In this document: in pieces, positions 1-8,463 of the stretch
Position numbering within the stretch: position 1 is the stretch's first letter
Layout: each line of letters begins with the position of its first letter
From: Glycomyces algeriensis
GTDB taxonomy: Bacteria; Actinomycetota; Actinomycetes; Mycobacteriales; Micromonosporaceae
Direction of reading: 5' to 3'
DNA length: 37,764 bases
NCBI RefSeq assembly: GCF_027622855.1
Contig: NZ_JAPZVR010000012.1
Coordinates: 84,542-122,305 of the forward strand
The notes under the pieces: generated by a model
Database searches by the model: none
What the model saw: the letters and a program-made list of their open reading frames with translations, nothing else
Told to the model about the DNA's origin: nothing
Translations under genes and position numbers: made by a program

Positions 1-98
1 CCCCCACCCCCCCCCCCTACCCCTCTCTCTAACGCGGTCCCGGGCGGGGGCCCCCCCCCCGCCCCCCCCCCCCCCCCCCGCTTCGGCGTTGTGCGCTA
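1..98. other. Low-complexity poly-C sequence at window edge
   Basis: The first ~80 bases are almost pure C with scattered A, T and G, and end just after the desD stop codon. No gene, promoter or hairpin with a credible loop can be supported. A run this long is more typical of a contig end or poor base calls than of biological sequence, so these bases should not be trusted. A terminator for the des operon would be expected here but cannot be recognised. Confidence 0.7.
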
Positions 99-1859
99 TC
101 AGCGCCAGGCGTGGAGGGGGTTGTCGAGGCGGCCGGCGTAGATCAGGCTCTCCTCCTGGTTCTCGATGTCGACCATCTGCTGGTTGTTCTTGAGCTGCAG
201 GCGGTTGAGGCACGAGAGCGTGAAGCTTTCCTCGAACAGGGGGAAGCGCTCGAACGCGTCGGCCAGGTCCGGGTGAGCGGCCTGGTAGTCCTTCAGGGAC
301 TCGGCCGCGACGCGCCAGAACTCGTCCTCGCCGAGGACGCCGTCGAGGTGGAGGTGTCCGGCGAGGAACCGCAGGAAGCAGTCCACGACGTCGGTGAGGA
401 TCGACAGGGCCCGCACGTTGTCGGGGATCTCGACCTTGATCCGGGCGATCTCCTCGGGCACCTCCGTGGAGGGCTCGACGACGGCGCACTCCTCGCCGAT
501 GTCCTTGAAGAACACCCGCTCGACGGCACCGTCCTTGAGCACGAGGATCACGTTCTCGCCGTGGGGCATGAACACCAGCCCGTACCGGTACAGGCAGTGC
601 GCGACGGGCACGAGGTAGGCGTCGAGGTAGCCGCGCAGCCAGTCGGCCGGGCGCAGCCCGGAGCGGCGGATGAGGGCCGATGCGAGCGGCTTGCCGTCGG
701 CGTCCACATGCAGCAGCGAGGCCATGGTGGCCACCTGCTCGCCCTTGGCGAGCTTGGGGATCGGGCTCTCGCGCCACAGGGCCGCGAGCATCTTGCGGTA
801 CGGCGAGCCCTTCGGCGCCCCGGCCGTGTAGGCCGGGTGGCGGTAGCCGACCGAGGCGCGCTCGCGCAGGATCGTCACGCCGTGCCGCTTCAGGGTCGGG
901 TCGCCGTGCACGAGGTCGGCCACGTAGTCGCTGATCGCGGGTGTGACCTCCATGTACTCGGTCGAGAGCCCGCGCATGAAGCCCATGTTGAGCACCGAGA
1001 GCGCGGTCTTCACGTAGTCGGCCCCGGGCCGGGAGCGGTTGAAGAACGTGCGGATCGACTGCTGCGCCTGGAACTCGTCGTGGCCCTCGCCGAGGGGGAT
1101 GAGGCGTCCGGCGGCGATCTCGGGCGCGAAGGTCACGGAGATCTTGTTGCGCCACTGCCAGGGGTGCACCGGGATCAGGTACACGTCCTCATAGGTCAGT
1201 CCGCGGTCGGTGAGCATGGACTCGAAGTACTCCCGCGAGTCCGCGTCGAGCTGCGTGTCGAGCAGCCAGTCGAAGCCGAGCTCCGGGGAGGACGCGAACA
1301 TGGCGTGCTCGCGCGGCGCGGCCAGCCACATCAGGCGCACGCCCGCGCCCGCTTCAGGCGCGTACGAGCGGTAGTCCTCGGAGGTGAAGCCGAGACGGCC
1401 CGAACCGGCGACGAAGCACGGGTGCCCGCCGGTCATGCCCGCCTCGATCGCCTGGAACCCGGCGTCCACCAGGGCCGCGGCGCTGAGCTGGCCCTCGCCG
1501 AGCTGGTACGCCCCGCGGTTGATCGTCGCGGCGACCTCTTCGAGGTACACCGGCAGCACCGTGTCGCTCAGGCCGAGCTCGCCCCGGAACGAGAGGAAGA
1601 ACGCGGCCGCGTCCAGTTCGAGGCCCTCGCCCGCGGCGTCCGTGCGCTCGATCGAGGCCGGGTCGACCACCCAGTGGTCGAGCTTGAAGCGGTGCGCCGC
1701 GAACCGGTACCGCTCCGACCCGGCGGCGAGCGCGTACCCCTCGCCGTCCTTCACGGGCACCAGCAGCCGCTCGTGGGCGAACTCGCCGATGGCCTTGGCC
1801 AGCAGGTTCCTCGTGGCCTGCTGCCACAACTGCGGGGTGAGGTGGTCGATGGCGCTCAC
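99..1859 (-). CDS. desD: DesD-like NIS siderophore synthetase (desferrioxamine)
   Basis: A 586-aa IucA/IucC-family (NRPS-independent siderophore) synthetase. By family knowledge it uses ATP to condense and cyclise N-hydroxy-N-acyl-cadaverine units into desferrioxamine in the cytoplasm. Motifs seen include TGGHPCFVAGSGRLGF, the ATP-site-type VHPWQWRNKI, NRSRPGADYVKTALS and the C-terminal HGENVILVLKDG, and the length is normal for DesD. The start chosen is GTG at 1859, giving [12 protein letters not shown]; it overlaps the desC stop in a GTGA tetranucleotide, as the other junctions of this operon do. The reading frame stays open upstream to 2336, but that part is a shadow of desC. It is the last gene of desABCD, and downstream is only poly-C sequence. 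Acyl specificity (acetyl versus succinyl, desferrioxamine B versus E) cannot be read from sequence. Confidence 0.93.
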   Translation of the reverse strand: MSAIDHLTPQLWQQATRNLLAKAIGEFAHERLLVPVKDGEGYALAAGSERYRFAAHRFKLDHWVVDPASIERTDAAGEGLELDAAAFFLSFRGELGLSDTVLPVYLEEVAATINRGAYQLGEGQLSAAALVDAGFQAIEAGMTGGHPCFVAGSGRLGFTSEDYRSYAPEAGAGVRLMWLAAPREHAMFASSPELGFDWLLDTQLDADSREYFESMLTDRGLTYEDVYLIPVHPWQWRNKISVTFAPEIAAGRLIPLGEGHDEFQAQQSIRTFFNRSRPGADYVKTALSVLNMGFMRGLSTEYMEVTPAISDYVADLVHGDPTLKRHGVTILRERASVGYRHPAYTAGAPKGSPYRKMLAALWRESPIPKLAKGEQVATMASLLHVDADGKPLASALIRRSGLRPADWLRGYLDAYLVPVAHCLYRYGLVFMPHGENVILVLKDGAVERVFFKDIGEECAVVEPSTEVPEEIARIKVEIPDNVRALSILTDVVDCFLRFLAGHLHLDGVLGEDEFWRVAAESLKDYQAAHPDLADAFERFPLFEESFTLSCLNRLQLKNNQQMVDIENQEESLIYAGRLDNPLHAWR

Positions 1860-2443
1860 GCGGGCACTCCTCTCGCGGCGGACCGCTCGAAATCGATTCG
1901 GGTGCAGAAGCTCAGCAGCGCCTGCTTGTCCTTGAGCCCCACGCTCCGCTCGGGCTTGAACCCGACGAACTCGTTGAGGCGGTGGATGGCCTCGTTGCCC
2001 ACGTCCGGCTCCACGACGACCCGCTGCGCGCCGAAGCCGTCGAACAGCAGGTGCATCACGGTGTCCATGACGCCCTTGGTGAACCCGGGGATCGGCTTTT
2101 CGGTGGGGGCGGTCAGCACATGCATGCCGATGTCGCCCGGCGCGGGGTCGTAGACGCCCGCGAGCTCGGAGGCCGCCGGGTCGTAGACCTCGACGAGGAA
2201 CCGGGCCCGGTAGTGGTAGAGCCCCATGTACGCGAAGTGATCGGCGTCGACCTCGATGCCCTCGTGCTCGGCGAGCACGTCGGCCACGGAGGCGTCCTGC
2301 ATCATCCAGTACTTCGCCTTCGGGTGCGTCACCCACTCGTGCAGGAGCGGCGAGTCGGTGGGCGGGTCGACCGGCCGCAGGCCGAAGTCGCCCAGCTGCG
2401 GGTGCAGGTGGTAGAACGTGCTGGGGGCCTTCAAGGTCATCAC
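1856..2443 (-). CDS. desC: DesC-like N-hydroxycadaverine acyltransferase (GNAT/IucB-type)
   Basis: A 195-aa protein of the siderophore acetyltransferase (AlcB/IucB/RhbD-like GNAT) family, predicted to acylate N-hydroxycadaverine using acyl-CoA. Family-type segments are [17 protein letters not shown] near the N terminus, [13 protein letters not shown], and the C-terminal acyl-CoA fold with [20 protein letters not shown]. The start is GTG at 2443, overlapping the desB TGA by 4 nt (GTGA); an ATG immediately after, at 2440, is an equally possible start that would share one base with that stop. The end overlaps the desD start by 4 nt, so all three downstream genes look translationally coupled. Function follows from family and operon; the acyl donor is inferred. 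Confidence 0.93.
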   Translation of the reverse strand: MMTLKAPSTFYHLHPQLGDFGLRPVDPPTDSPLLHEWVTHPKAKYWMMQDASVADVLAEHEGIEVDADHFAYMGLYHYRARFLVEVYDPAASELAGVYDPAPGDIGMHVLTAPTEKPIPGFTKGVMDTVMHLLFDGFGAQRVVVEPDVGNEAIHRLNEFVGFKPERSVGLKDKQALLSFCTRIDFERSAARGVPA

Positions 2444-3744
2444 TCCGGTGCTCCGAATTCCTGGAAGCCGATGCGGCGCTCGATGGGATAGACCTCCCGG
2501 CCGGTCAGCGACCGGATGATCCAGGAGTTGCGGTAGGCGGCCATGCCGAGGTCGGGGGAGACGAAGCCGTGGGTGGCGAGTTCGGCGTTCTGGACGAAGA
2601 TCTCGCCGCGGTGCTCGGCGCCGCCGGAGGCGTCGACGCTGTAGTCGCGGCGGGCCTCCAGGCGCCCGGTCGCGTCGAAGCGCAGCCGGTCGCGGACCCC
2701 GTCGAGAAACGCCGGGACGCGGTAACTGTAGCCGGTCGCCAGGACCAGGCCCTCGGTCTGGAGTTCGAAGGACCGGTCCTGCTCGTGCTGGCGCACGGAG
2801 AGCCGCACGCTCCCTACCCCGGCGTCCCTCTCCGCAGTGCTTTTTTCAACAGTGCAGTTCGTGAACAGCCGGGTCGGCACGGACCCGCGCTCGAACCGCT
2901 TCTGGTACAGGAGGTCGAAGATCTCGTTGATGAGCTCGGTGTTGATGCCCTTGTACAGGTTCTTGTGGGCCGCGTTCAGCTCGTCGCGCTTCGGCGCGGG
3001 CAGCGCGTGGAAGTAGTCCACGTACTCCGGGCTGGTCATCTCGAGCGTGAGCTTGGTGTACTCGAGCGGGAAGAACCGGGGCGAGCGGGTGACCCAGTTC
3101 AGCTCGTAGCCGCCGCCTTCGATGTCGACGAGGAGGTCCCGGTAGACCTCGGCGGCGCTCTGGCCGCTGCCGACCACGGTGATCGACCCGCATTCGCGCA
3201 GGCGGTCGCGGTGCTCCAGGTACGCGGAGGCGTGGCAGACCGTGGGGCTCTCGAGGTCCCGGCACGCGGGCGGGATCCAGGGCGGCGTGCCGGTGCCGAG
3301 CACGATCCGGCGGGCGTGGTCGACGGCGGCCCCGCCGGGCCCGTCGGAGCGCACCGCGTAGACCCCGTCTTCCCAGGTCACGGCGGTCACGGTCTGCTCG
3401 AAGCGGAGGTTGTCGAGCTTCTCGGCGGCCCATCGCAGGTAGTCCTGGAACTCGGTGCGCAGCTGGTAGAACGACTCGCGGATGTAGAACGGGTAGATCC
3501 GCCCGCTCTCCTTGAGGTAGTTGAGGAACGAGTACTCGGAGGTCGGGTCGGCGAGGGTCACGAGGTCGGCCATGAACGGCACCTGCATCGTGGTGCCCTC
3601 GATGAGCATCCCGGGGTGCCAGTCCACGTTCGCCTTGCGCTCCAGGAAGATGCCGTCGAGGCCGTCGATCGGCGCGGTGAGCGCCGCGAGGCCGAGGTTG
3701 AACGGCCCCAAGCCGATCCCGATGAAGTCGTGCACCTTGCTCAT
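2440..3744 (-). CDS. desB: DesB-like FAD/NADPH-dependent cadaverine/lysine N-monooxygenase
   Basis: A 434-aa flavin-dependent N-hydroxylating monooxygenase (IucD/PvdA/DesB family). It is predicted to hydroxylate the terminal amine of cadaverine using NADPH and O2. The FAD-binding site is at residues ~9-20 ([12 protein letters not shown], a typical GxGxxN variant), the NADPH site at ~181-189 (VGSGQSAAE), and a late ATGYSYRVP motif is characteristic of the family. The start is ATG at 3744, giving [11 protein letters not shown], and overlaps the desA stop as ATGA. The frame extends far upstream, but that translation is Arg/Pro-rich antisense-like noise over desA. Length and motifs are complete. 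The gene sits between the decarboxylase and acyltransferase in reaction order. Confidence 0.95.
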   Translation of the reverse strand: MSKVHDFIGIGLGPFNLGLAALTAPIDGLDGIFLERKANVDWHPGMLIEGTTMQVPFMADLVTLADPTSEYSFLNYLKESGRIYPFYIRESFYQLRTEFQDYLRWAAEKLDNLRFEQTVTAVTWEDGVYAVRSDGPGGAAVDHARRIVLGTGTPPWIPPACRDLESPTVCHASAYLEHRDRLRECGSITVVGSGQSAAEVYRDLLVDIEGGGYELNWVTRSPRFFPLEYTKLTLEMTSPEYVDYFHALPAPKRDELNAAHKNLYKGINTELINEIFDLLYQKRFERGSVPTRLFTNCTVEKSTAERDAGVGSVRLSVRQHEQDRSFELQTEGLVLATGYSYRVPAFLDGVRDRLRFDATGRLEARRDYSVDASGGAEHRGEIFVQNAELATHGFVSPDLGMAAYRNSWIIRSLTGREVYPIERRIGFQEFGAPE

Positions 3745-5243
3745 GCCGCTTCCTGCGCCTTCTTGCCGTGGCGCGCGAGGGCTTCGAGCACGGGGACGAT
3801 GTCGGCGAGCCCGGTCTCCGGGTTCAGCAGCGTGAGCTTGAGGGCGGTGCGTCCCTCCACTTTGGTGGCCGCGACCATGCCCTCGCCGGAGGCCGCGAGG
3901 GACTCCCGGGCGATGCGGTGGGTGTCGTCGTCGGCCCCGGCGAGCCGGAAGAGCACGGTGGAGAGCTGCGAGGGCGGCGCGGCGACCTCGAAGCGCGGGT
4001 CCGAGGCGAGCCAGTCCCAGGTCTGGTCGGCCAGGCCGCACACCCGGTCGAACATGGCGCCCAGCGTGTCGGGCCCCAAGGTGCGCAGGGTCATCCACAG
4101 TTTCAGCGCGTCGAAGCGGCGCGTGGTCTGCAGGCTCTTGTCGACCTGGTTGGGGAAGGCGGCCTCGGCGGGGTTGAGGTAGTCGGCGTGGTGCGTGACG
4201 TGCCGCAGCGAGGCGCGGTCGCGCACGATGAGCGCGGAGGAGCTGACCGGCTGGAAGAACGACTTGTGGTAGTCCACAGTGACCGAGTCGGCATGCTCGA
4301 TGCCGCCGAGGAGCCCGCGGTGCTGCTGCGAGACGAGGATGCCGCAGCCGTAGGCCGCGTCCACGTGGAACCACACCCCGTGGGCCGCAGTGATCTCGGC
4401 GATCGGGCCGAGCGGGTCCACGGACCCGAAGTCGGTGGTCCCGGCGGTCGCGACGACCGCGGCGGGGACGAGCCCCTGCTCGCGGCAGGTCTCGATCGCC
4501 GCGTCCAGCGCGGCGGGGTTCATGCGGAACCAGTCGTCGGCGGGCACGGTGACCACGGCTTCCTCGCCGAGGCCGAGGAGCCGGGCCGCCTTGACGACGG
4601 AGAAGTGCGAGTGCGGGGAGGCGAAGAAGCGCAGGCGGGGGAGCACCTCGACGCCGCGCAGCGGCGTGCCCGCCTCGACCTGGTGCTTGAGGAGGATGGT
4701 CTCGACGGCCTCGTCGCGCGCCAGGAGCAGCGCCTGCAGGTTCGACTGCGTCCCACCGGAGGTGAAGATGCCGTCGGCGTCGGGCCCGAGGCCGATGCGC
4801 CGGGCGGTCCAGTCGATGAGCCGCTGCTCGATGAAGGTGCCGCCGGCGCTCTGGTCCCAGGTGTCGACCGAGGTGTTGACGGCGGCGAGCACGGTCTCTG
4901 CGGCGACGGCCGGGAGCGCGACCGGGCAGTTCAGGTGCGCGAGGTAGCGCGGGTGGTGGAACCAGACCGCGTCCTTGAGGTAGAGCTCGCCGACCTCGTC
5001 CATCGCGTCCTCGAAGGACTCCAGGGGCCGGTCGAGGTCGACCGCGGCGATGGCCGGGCCGAGGTCGGCGGGGGCGGCGCCGGTCCACGGCCGGTCGACG
5101 GCGGCGAACCGGTGGGCAAGGCGCCCTGCGACATCGACGATCATGCCGCGGTAGGCGGCGGCCGATTCGCGGCCCAGGAGGGCCGGCGGGTCGGAGCTGG
5201 TGATAGGCGCGGGAGCCGGACGGAGGTCGGCGCTTGTCAGCAC
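3741..5243 (-). CDS. desA: DesA-like PLP-dependent L-lysine decarboxylase
   Basis: A 500-aa group II PLP-dependent decarboxylase that by context converts L-lysine to cadaverine, the first step of desferrioxamine synthesis. PLP-site features visible are [10 protein letters not shown] at ~161-170, HSHFS at ~211, DAAYG with the pyridine-contacting Asp at ~295, and DYHKSFFQP with the Schiff-base Lys at ~327. The start is GTG at 5243, preceded by AAAGG about 9 nt upstream. The product could be mistaken for DOPA or glutamate decarboxylase by similarity alone, but desB, desC and desD follow with 4-nt overlaps. The iron-box palindrome lies 64-82 nt upstream, so the whole operon is expected to be repressed by an IdeR/DmdR1-type regulator when iron is plentiful. 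Confidence 0.94.
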   Translation of the reverse strand: MLTSADLRPAPAPITSSDPPALLGRESAAAYRGMIVDVAGRLAHRFAAVDRPWTGAAPADLGPAIAAVDLDRPLESFEDAMDEVGELYLKDAVWFHHPRYLAHLNCPVALPAVAAETVLAAVNTSVDTWDQSAGGTFIEQRLIDWTARRIGLGPDADGIFTSGGTQSNLQALLLARDEAVETILLKHQVEAGTPLRGVEVLPRLRFFASPHSHFSVVKAARLLGLGEEAVVTVPADDWFRMNPAALDAAIETCREQGLVPAAVVATAGTTDFGSVDPLGPIAEITAAHGVWFHVDAAYGCGILVSQQHRGLLGGIEHADSVTVDYHKSFFQPVSSSALIVRDRASLRHVTHHADYLNPAEAAFPNQVDKSLQTTRRFDALKLWMTLRTLGPDTLGAMFDRVCGLADQTWDWLASDPRFEVAAPPSQLSTVLFRLAGADDDTHRIARESLAASGEGMVAATKVEGRTALKLTLLNPETGLADIVPVLEALARHGKKAQEAA

Positions 5244-5306
5244 GGAGGGTCACCTTTCGGAGAAGTACAGCGCGGAGGGACGGGAACTCGCATGGCCGGG
5301 GAACGT

Positions 5307-5325
5307 GTAGGTTAGGCTAACCTAA
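5307..5325 (-). promoter_or_regulatory. Iron box (IdeR/DmdR1-type operator) of the des operon
   Basis: The 19-bp site reads GTAGGTTAGGCTAACCTAA on the plus strand. It contains a perfect inverted repeat, TAGGTTAG (5308-5315), a central G, and CTAACCTA (5317-5324). It matches the actinobacterial iron-box consensus TTAGGTTAGGCTMACCTAA at nearly every position. It lies upstream of desA, where it would overlap the promoter. Repression by an iron-loaded DtxR-family protein is inferred from site and context. No convincing separate -35/-10 pair could be fixed. Confidence 0.93.
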
Positions 5326-5608
5326 ATGGTGACCGTGCAGAAGGGCTGATCCCGAATGGTGACGTTCTCCACGAATTCTTGCGAAAGCTTCCCGATCAAG
5401 GCATTTGCGCGCGGCGCCTCACGCACCGAAAAGTCCTTTGTGGACTGTGAGAATCGGCTGCGCCGGAATGAAAACCGTGCACGCGCCGTCTACCGGAAGA
5501 TGTTGCGGCGGGGGCCCGGGGGGAGCCGCCGCCGCGCTCATATCGTGCAGTACGGGGCCTGAACTGTCTGTCACCAATCCGACAACATCCCGTCAGGCCC
5601 CGGAATCC
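5326..5608. other. Intergenic region between desA promoter and DUF885 gene
   Basis: This 283-base stretch holds no supportable gene. A 68-codon frame on the plus strand (5356-5562) has no Shine-Dalgarno sequence and no family resemblance, with an Arg-rich end that looks like chance. The first half is noticeably less GC-rich than the flanking genes. The second half contains an inverted repeat near the end of the DUF885 gene, listed separately. Confidence 0.5.
5553..5602 (-). terminator. Candidate long-loop hairpin after DUF885 gene
   Basis: CGGGGCCTGA (5553-5562) and TCAGGCCCCG (5593-5602) form a perfect 10-bp stem with a ~30-nt loop, starting 6 nt beyond the DUF885 stop codon. There is no U-run on the minus-strand side, so it may be an L-shaped actinobacterial terminator or simply an mRNA-stabilising hairpin. 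Confidence 0.4.
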
Positions 5609-7279
5609 CTAGGCGGACTCGGCGATCCAGTCCTCCACGACCGCCGTCATCGTCTCCAGCGGGATCGACCCGTTCGAGAGGACGCGGTCGTGGAAGTGCC
5701 GCAGGTCGAACGCCTCGCCCAGCGCCTCGCGGGCCCGCTCCCGCAGCGCCCCGATGTGCCGGCGCCCCACCATGTAGGCGAGCGCCTGGCCCGGCCACGC
5801 GATGTAGCGGTCGACCTCGTTGGCGATGTTGGCCTCCGAGAGCGCGGTGTTCTCGCGCATGTACGCGACCGCCCGCTCCCGCGACCACCCGAACACGTGC
5901 ATCCCGGTGTCCACGACCAGGCGGCAGGCCCGCCACGCGTCGAACGAGACCATGCCCAGCCGCTGCAGATCCCCGCTGTAGAGCCCGATCTCGTCGCAGA
6001 GCCGCTCGGTGTACAGGCCCCAGCCCTCGCCGAACGCGGTCACGTACGCGAACCGCCGGAACTGCGGCAGCCCCTCCAGGGTCTGGCCGAGCGCGAACTG
6101 GAGGTGGTGCCCGGGCACGGACTCGTGGAACGCGAGCGCCTCGTACTCGTACCGGGCGCGGCTCTCGGGCTCGTACGTGTTCACCCAGTGGGTGCCCGGC
6201 CGGGACCCGTCCGCGGCGGGGACGGTGTAGTAGGCGAGGGTCGAGCCCTTCGCGGCGGCCTCGGGGATCACCTCGACCGAGCAGGGCGCGATGTCGTAGT
6301 CCAGGAACGCCTTCGGCAGCGCCGCCTCGGCCCGCCGGAGCGCCTCGGTGACGTCGGCGAGGATCTCGTCCGAGCTCGCGTACCGCAGCGACCGGTCGTT
6401 GCGGAGCCGGTCGACGACCTCCGCGACATCGGCGGTCCCCAGGGCCCGCGCACCGATCTCGGCGAACTCGCCGCGCAGCCGCTCGACCTCCTCGAGGCCG
6501 ATCCGGTGGACCTCCTCGGGCGTCAGGTCGGTGGTCGTGAACTGCCGCGACGCGGCCGCATACCCTTCCAGCCCACCGGGAACGTGGCACACGCCGACCT
6601 CGTCGTCACCGCGCGAGACCGGCAGGAACTCGGTCTCCAGGGCCTCGCGCCACCGCTGAAGCGACGGCCGGACCCGCTCGGCGACCAAGGCGACGGCCTG
6701 CTCCTTCCAGCCGTCCACACCAGTGGGCGTGGGGCCCACCAGCGGATCGCTCTCCAGGTCGGTGCCGAGGTAGTCGTCGATCTGCTCGATGACCGCGAGC
6801 ACGCCGCGGCGGGTCTGGTGCCGCCCTTCGGCGGCGGCCTGCCGGTACCTGTCGAGCACGGCGTCGAAGTACCCGCCGAGCGAGCCGAGCCGCACGAGGT
6901 AGTCGCGGCTGCGCTGCTCCGAGTTCAGGCTCATGCGCGGCAGCGAGGAGAGCATCGTCGAGACGGGCCCGGTGATGGTGTTGGAGAGGCCCACCTCCCC
7001 GAGCGCCGCCTCGATGCTCGCCGACTGGTCGGCGGTGAGCCGCGCGAGCATGGAGTACGTGATCCGGTCCTGCCCTTCGAGGACGCGCGCGTCGATCGCG
7101 TCGAGACCCGTGCGGATCTCGGCCTGGTGCGCGAGCCGCGCCCGGTCGCCGTCCCGGCTCGGGTCCGGCAGCTTGTCGTCGTATCCCGCGATGCCGTAGA
7201 AGCTCGCCGACGTGGGGTTGTCGGCCAGGTGGAAGTCGAAGTACCGCTGCGCCAGCGCAGCGAGCTGAGGGTCGCCCAT
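5609..7279 (-). CDS. DUF885 family protein, putative zinc metallopeptidase
   Basis: A 556-aa DUF885 protein. The family signature HESVPGHHLQ lies at residues ~385-394, and a second conserved segment FGEGWGLYTE follows at ~416-425. The HExxxGH-like arrangement and downstream acidic residue suggest a metal-dependent hydrolase, and DUF885 is commonly regarded as peptidase-like, though substrates are poorly known. No signal peptide or membrane segment is evident, so it is probably cytoplasmic. The start is ATG at 7279 (MGDPQLAALAQRYFDFHL); no strong SD was seen. Length is typical for the family. It is monocistronic, with intergenic DNA on both sides, and no regulatory site was recognised upstream in the ~140 bases shared with the divergent NADAR gene. 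Confidence 0.88.
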   Translation of the reverse strand: MGDPQLAALAQRYFDFHLADNPTSASFYGIAGYDDKLPDPSRDGDRARLAHQAEIRTGLDAIDARVLEGQDRITYSMLARLTADQSASIEAALGEVGLSNTITGPVSTMLSSLPRMSLNSEQRSRDYLVRLGSLGGYFDAVLDRYRQAAAEGRHQTRRGVLAVIEQIDDYLGTDLESDPLVGPTPTGVDGWKEQAVALVAERVRPSLQRWREALETEFLPVSRGDDEVGVCHVPGGLEGYAAASRQFTTTDLTPEEVHRIGLEEVERLRGEFAEIGARALGTADVAEVVDRLRNDRSLRYASSDEILADVTEALRRAEAALPKAFLDYDIAPCSVEVIPEAAAKGSTLAYYTVPAADGSRPGTHWVNTYEPESRARYEYEALAFHESVPGHHLQFALGQTLEGLPQFRRFAYVTAFGEGWGLYTERLCDEIGLYSGDLQRLGMVSFDAWRACRLVVDTGMHVFGWSRERAVAYMRENTALSEANIANEVDRYIAWPGQALAYMVGRRHIGALRERAREALGEAFDLRHFHDRVLSNGSIPLETMTAVVEDWIAESA

Positions 7280-7417
7280 GCCACGACCCTACTGGGACGC
7301 CGAGGGGTGCGGACGGGACCCGGCGGCGGGGCCGAGGGAAGCGCGGAGGTCCGCCGGACGCATGGGCGTTCGCGATCCCGTGCCAATCCCGGGCCGCGTT
7401 ATGGCAAGGTGGGCGGC

Positions 7418-7987
7418 ATGTCTGCAGCACTCGTTCTGCCGCGCAGCGTCGACGAGGCCGTCGCGCTGACGTCCGCCGGCCAGACCTTCACGTACGTGCA
7501 CTTCTGGGGCCACTCGCCGAACGCCGACGGCAGCGCCGGCCGCGGCTGCCTGAGCCAGTGGTGGCCCGCGGCGTTCACCGAGGACGACCACCGCTTCGCC
7601 TCGGCCGAGCATTACATGATGGCGCACAAGGCGTGGCTCTTCGGCGACGACGCCGGCGCCCGGAAGATCCTCGCCGCAGGCCACCCGGGCGAGGCCCAGG
7701 CCCTGGGCCGCAAAGTCCGCGGCTTCGACCAGCGGACCTGGGAGGCCGAGCGGTTCGGCATCGTCGTGCGCGCGAGCCTCGCCAAGTTCGGTCAGCACCC
7801 GGACCTCTCGGCCTACCTCCTCGGCACCGGCGACCGCGTCCTGGTCGAGGCCAGCCCCCGCGACCGCATCTGGGGCATCGGCCTCGGCGAGACCGACCCG
7901 CTCGCCGCGTCCCCGCACACCTGGAAGGGCCTCAACCTCCTCGGCTTCGCCCTGATGCAGGCCCGCGCGCAGCTCGCCGACGCTTGA
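7418..7987 (+). CDS. NADAR family (YbiA-like) N-glycosidase
   Basis: A 189-aa NADAR-domain protein. Hallmarks are FWGH at ~29-32, LSQWWPAAF at ~45-53, ASAEHYMMAHKAWLFGD at ~61-77 (the conserved Glu is E64), KFGQHPDLSAYLLGTGDR at ~123-140, and SPRDRIWGIG at ~146-155 with the family Asp/Trp. Family members cleave N-glycosidic bonds in riboflavin-pathway intermediates (YbiA), and other NADAR proteins act on ADP-ribose-type conjugates, including ADP-ribosylated guanine in DNA. Which applies here is not visible. The start is ATG at 7418 with AAGGTGGG upstream. The TGA stop overlaps the next gene's ATG by one base (TGATG), so the two are translationally coupled. Confidence 0.88.
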   Translation: MSAALVLPRSVDEAVALTSAGQTFTYVHFWGHSPNADGSAGRGCLSQWWPAAFTEDDHRFASAEHYMMAHKAWLFGDDAGARKILAAGHPGEAQALGRKVRGFDQRTWEAERFGIVVRASLAKFGQHPDLSAYLLGTGDRVLVEASPRDRIWGIGLGETDPLAASPHTWKGLNLLGFALMQARAQLADA

Positions 7988-8463
7988 TGCGCATCGGCAT
8001 CACCGGCCACATGAACCTCACGGCCGCAACGATCGAGCTCGTCCGCACCGCCCTCCAGCGCGAACTCGAACGGTTCGATCCCGCTGACCTGACGGGCGTC
8101 TCCTGCCTCGCCGAAGGCGCGGACGCGATCTTCGCCCAGGCCGTCCTCGACGCCGGCGCCCGCCTCGAAGCGATCCTCCCCTCTCGCGACTACCGCGACA
8201 CCCAGGCGGGCCCGAGCCACCGGCCCGTCCTCGACGCGCTGACCGCCCGCGCGCACCGGATCAGCTACGTCGCCGAGACCTCCTCGGTCGCGGCCTACGC
8301 CGCCGCGAACGACGCGATGCTCGCCTCCGTCGACCGCCTCCTCGCCGTCTGGGACGGCCTCCCGTCCCCCAAACCCGGAGGCACCGCCGACGCGGTCGCC
8401 ACCGCCCGCGCCCTCGACATCCCGGTCACCGTCATCTGGCCCGAAGGCGCGCAACGCGGTTAG
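7987..8463 (+). CDS. SLOG/Rossmann-like putative nucleotide-binding protein
   Basis: A 158-aa single-domain protein. The N terminus MRIGITGHMNL looks like the first strand and glycine-rich loop of a Rossmann/SLOG fold. SCLAEGADAIFAQAVLDAGA follows, then ILPSRDY, then NDAMLASVDRLLAVWDG and TADAVATARALDIPVTVIWP. This order (strand-loop, G-AD-x-F helix, conserved polar loop, late D-LLAVWDG strand) resembles SLOG superfamily proteins such as YpsA, which are proposed to bind or process nucleotide-derived ligands. No assay-level function can be assigned. The start ATG at 7987 shares its A with the upstream NADAR stop codon, implying a stoichiometric partner. Its stop overlaps the stop of the convergent SDR gene by 4 bp, leaving no room for a terminator between them. 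Confidence 0.75.
   Translation: MRIGITGHMNLTAATIELVRTALQRELERFDPADLTGVSCLAEGADAIFAQAVLDAGARLEAILPSRDYRDTQAGPSHRPVLDALTARAHRISYVAETSSVAAYAAANDAMLASVDRLLAVWDGLPSPKPGGTADAVATARALDIPVTVIWPEGAQRG

Noticed and set aside
3745-5253. Extension of desB upstream through the whole desA region
   Set aside because: The frame is open but its translation is Arg/Pro-rich noise; DesB starts cleanly at ATG 3744 with an ATGA overlap.
5356-5562. 68-codon frame in the desA/DUF885 intergenic region
   Set aside because: No Shine-Dalgarno sequence, no recognisable domain, Arg-rich chance-like tail; kept only as intergenic DNA.
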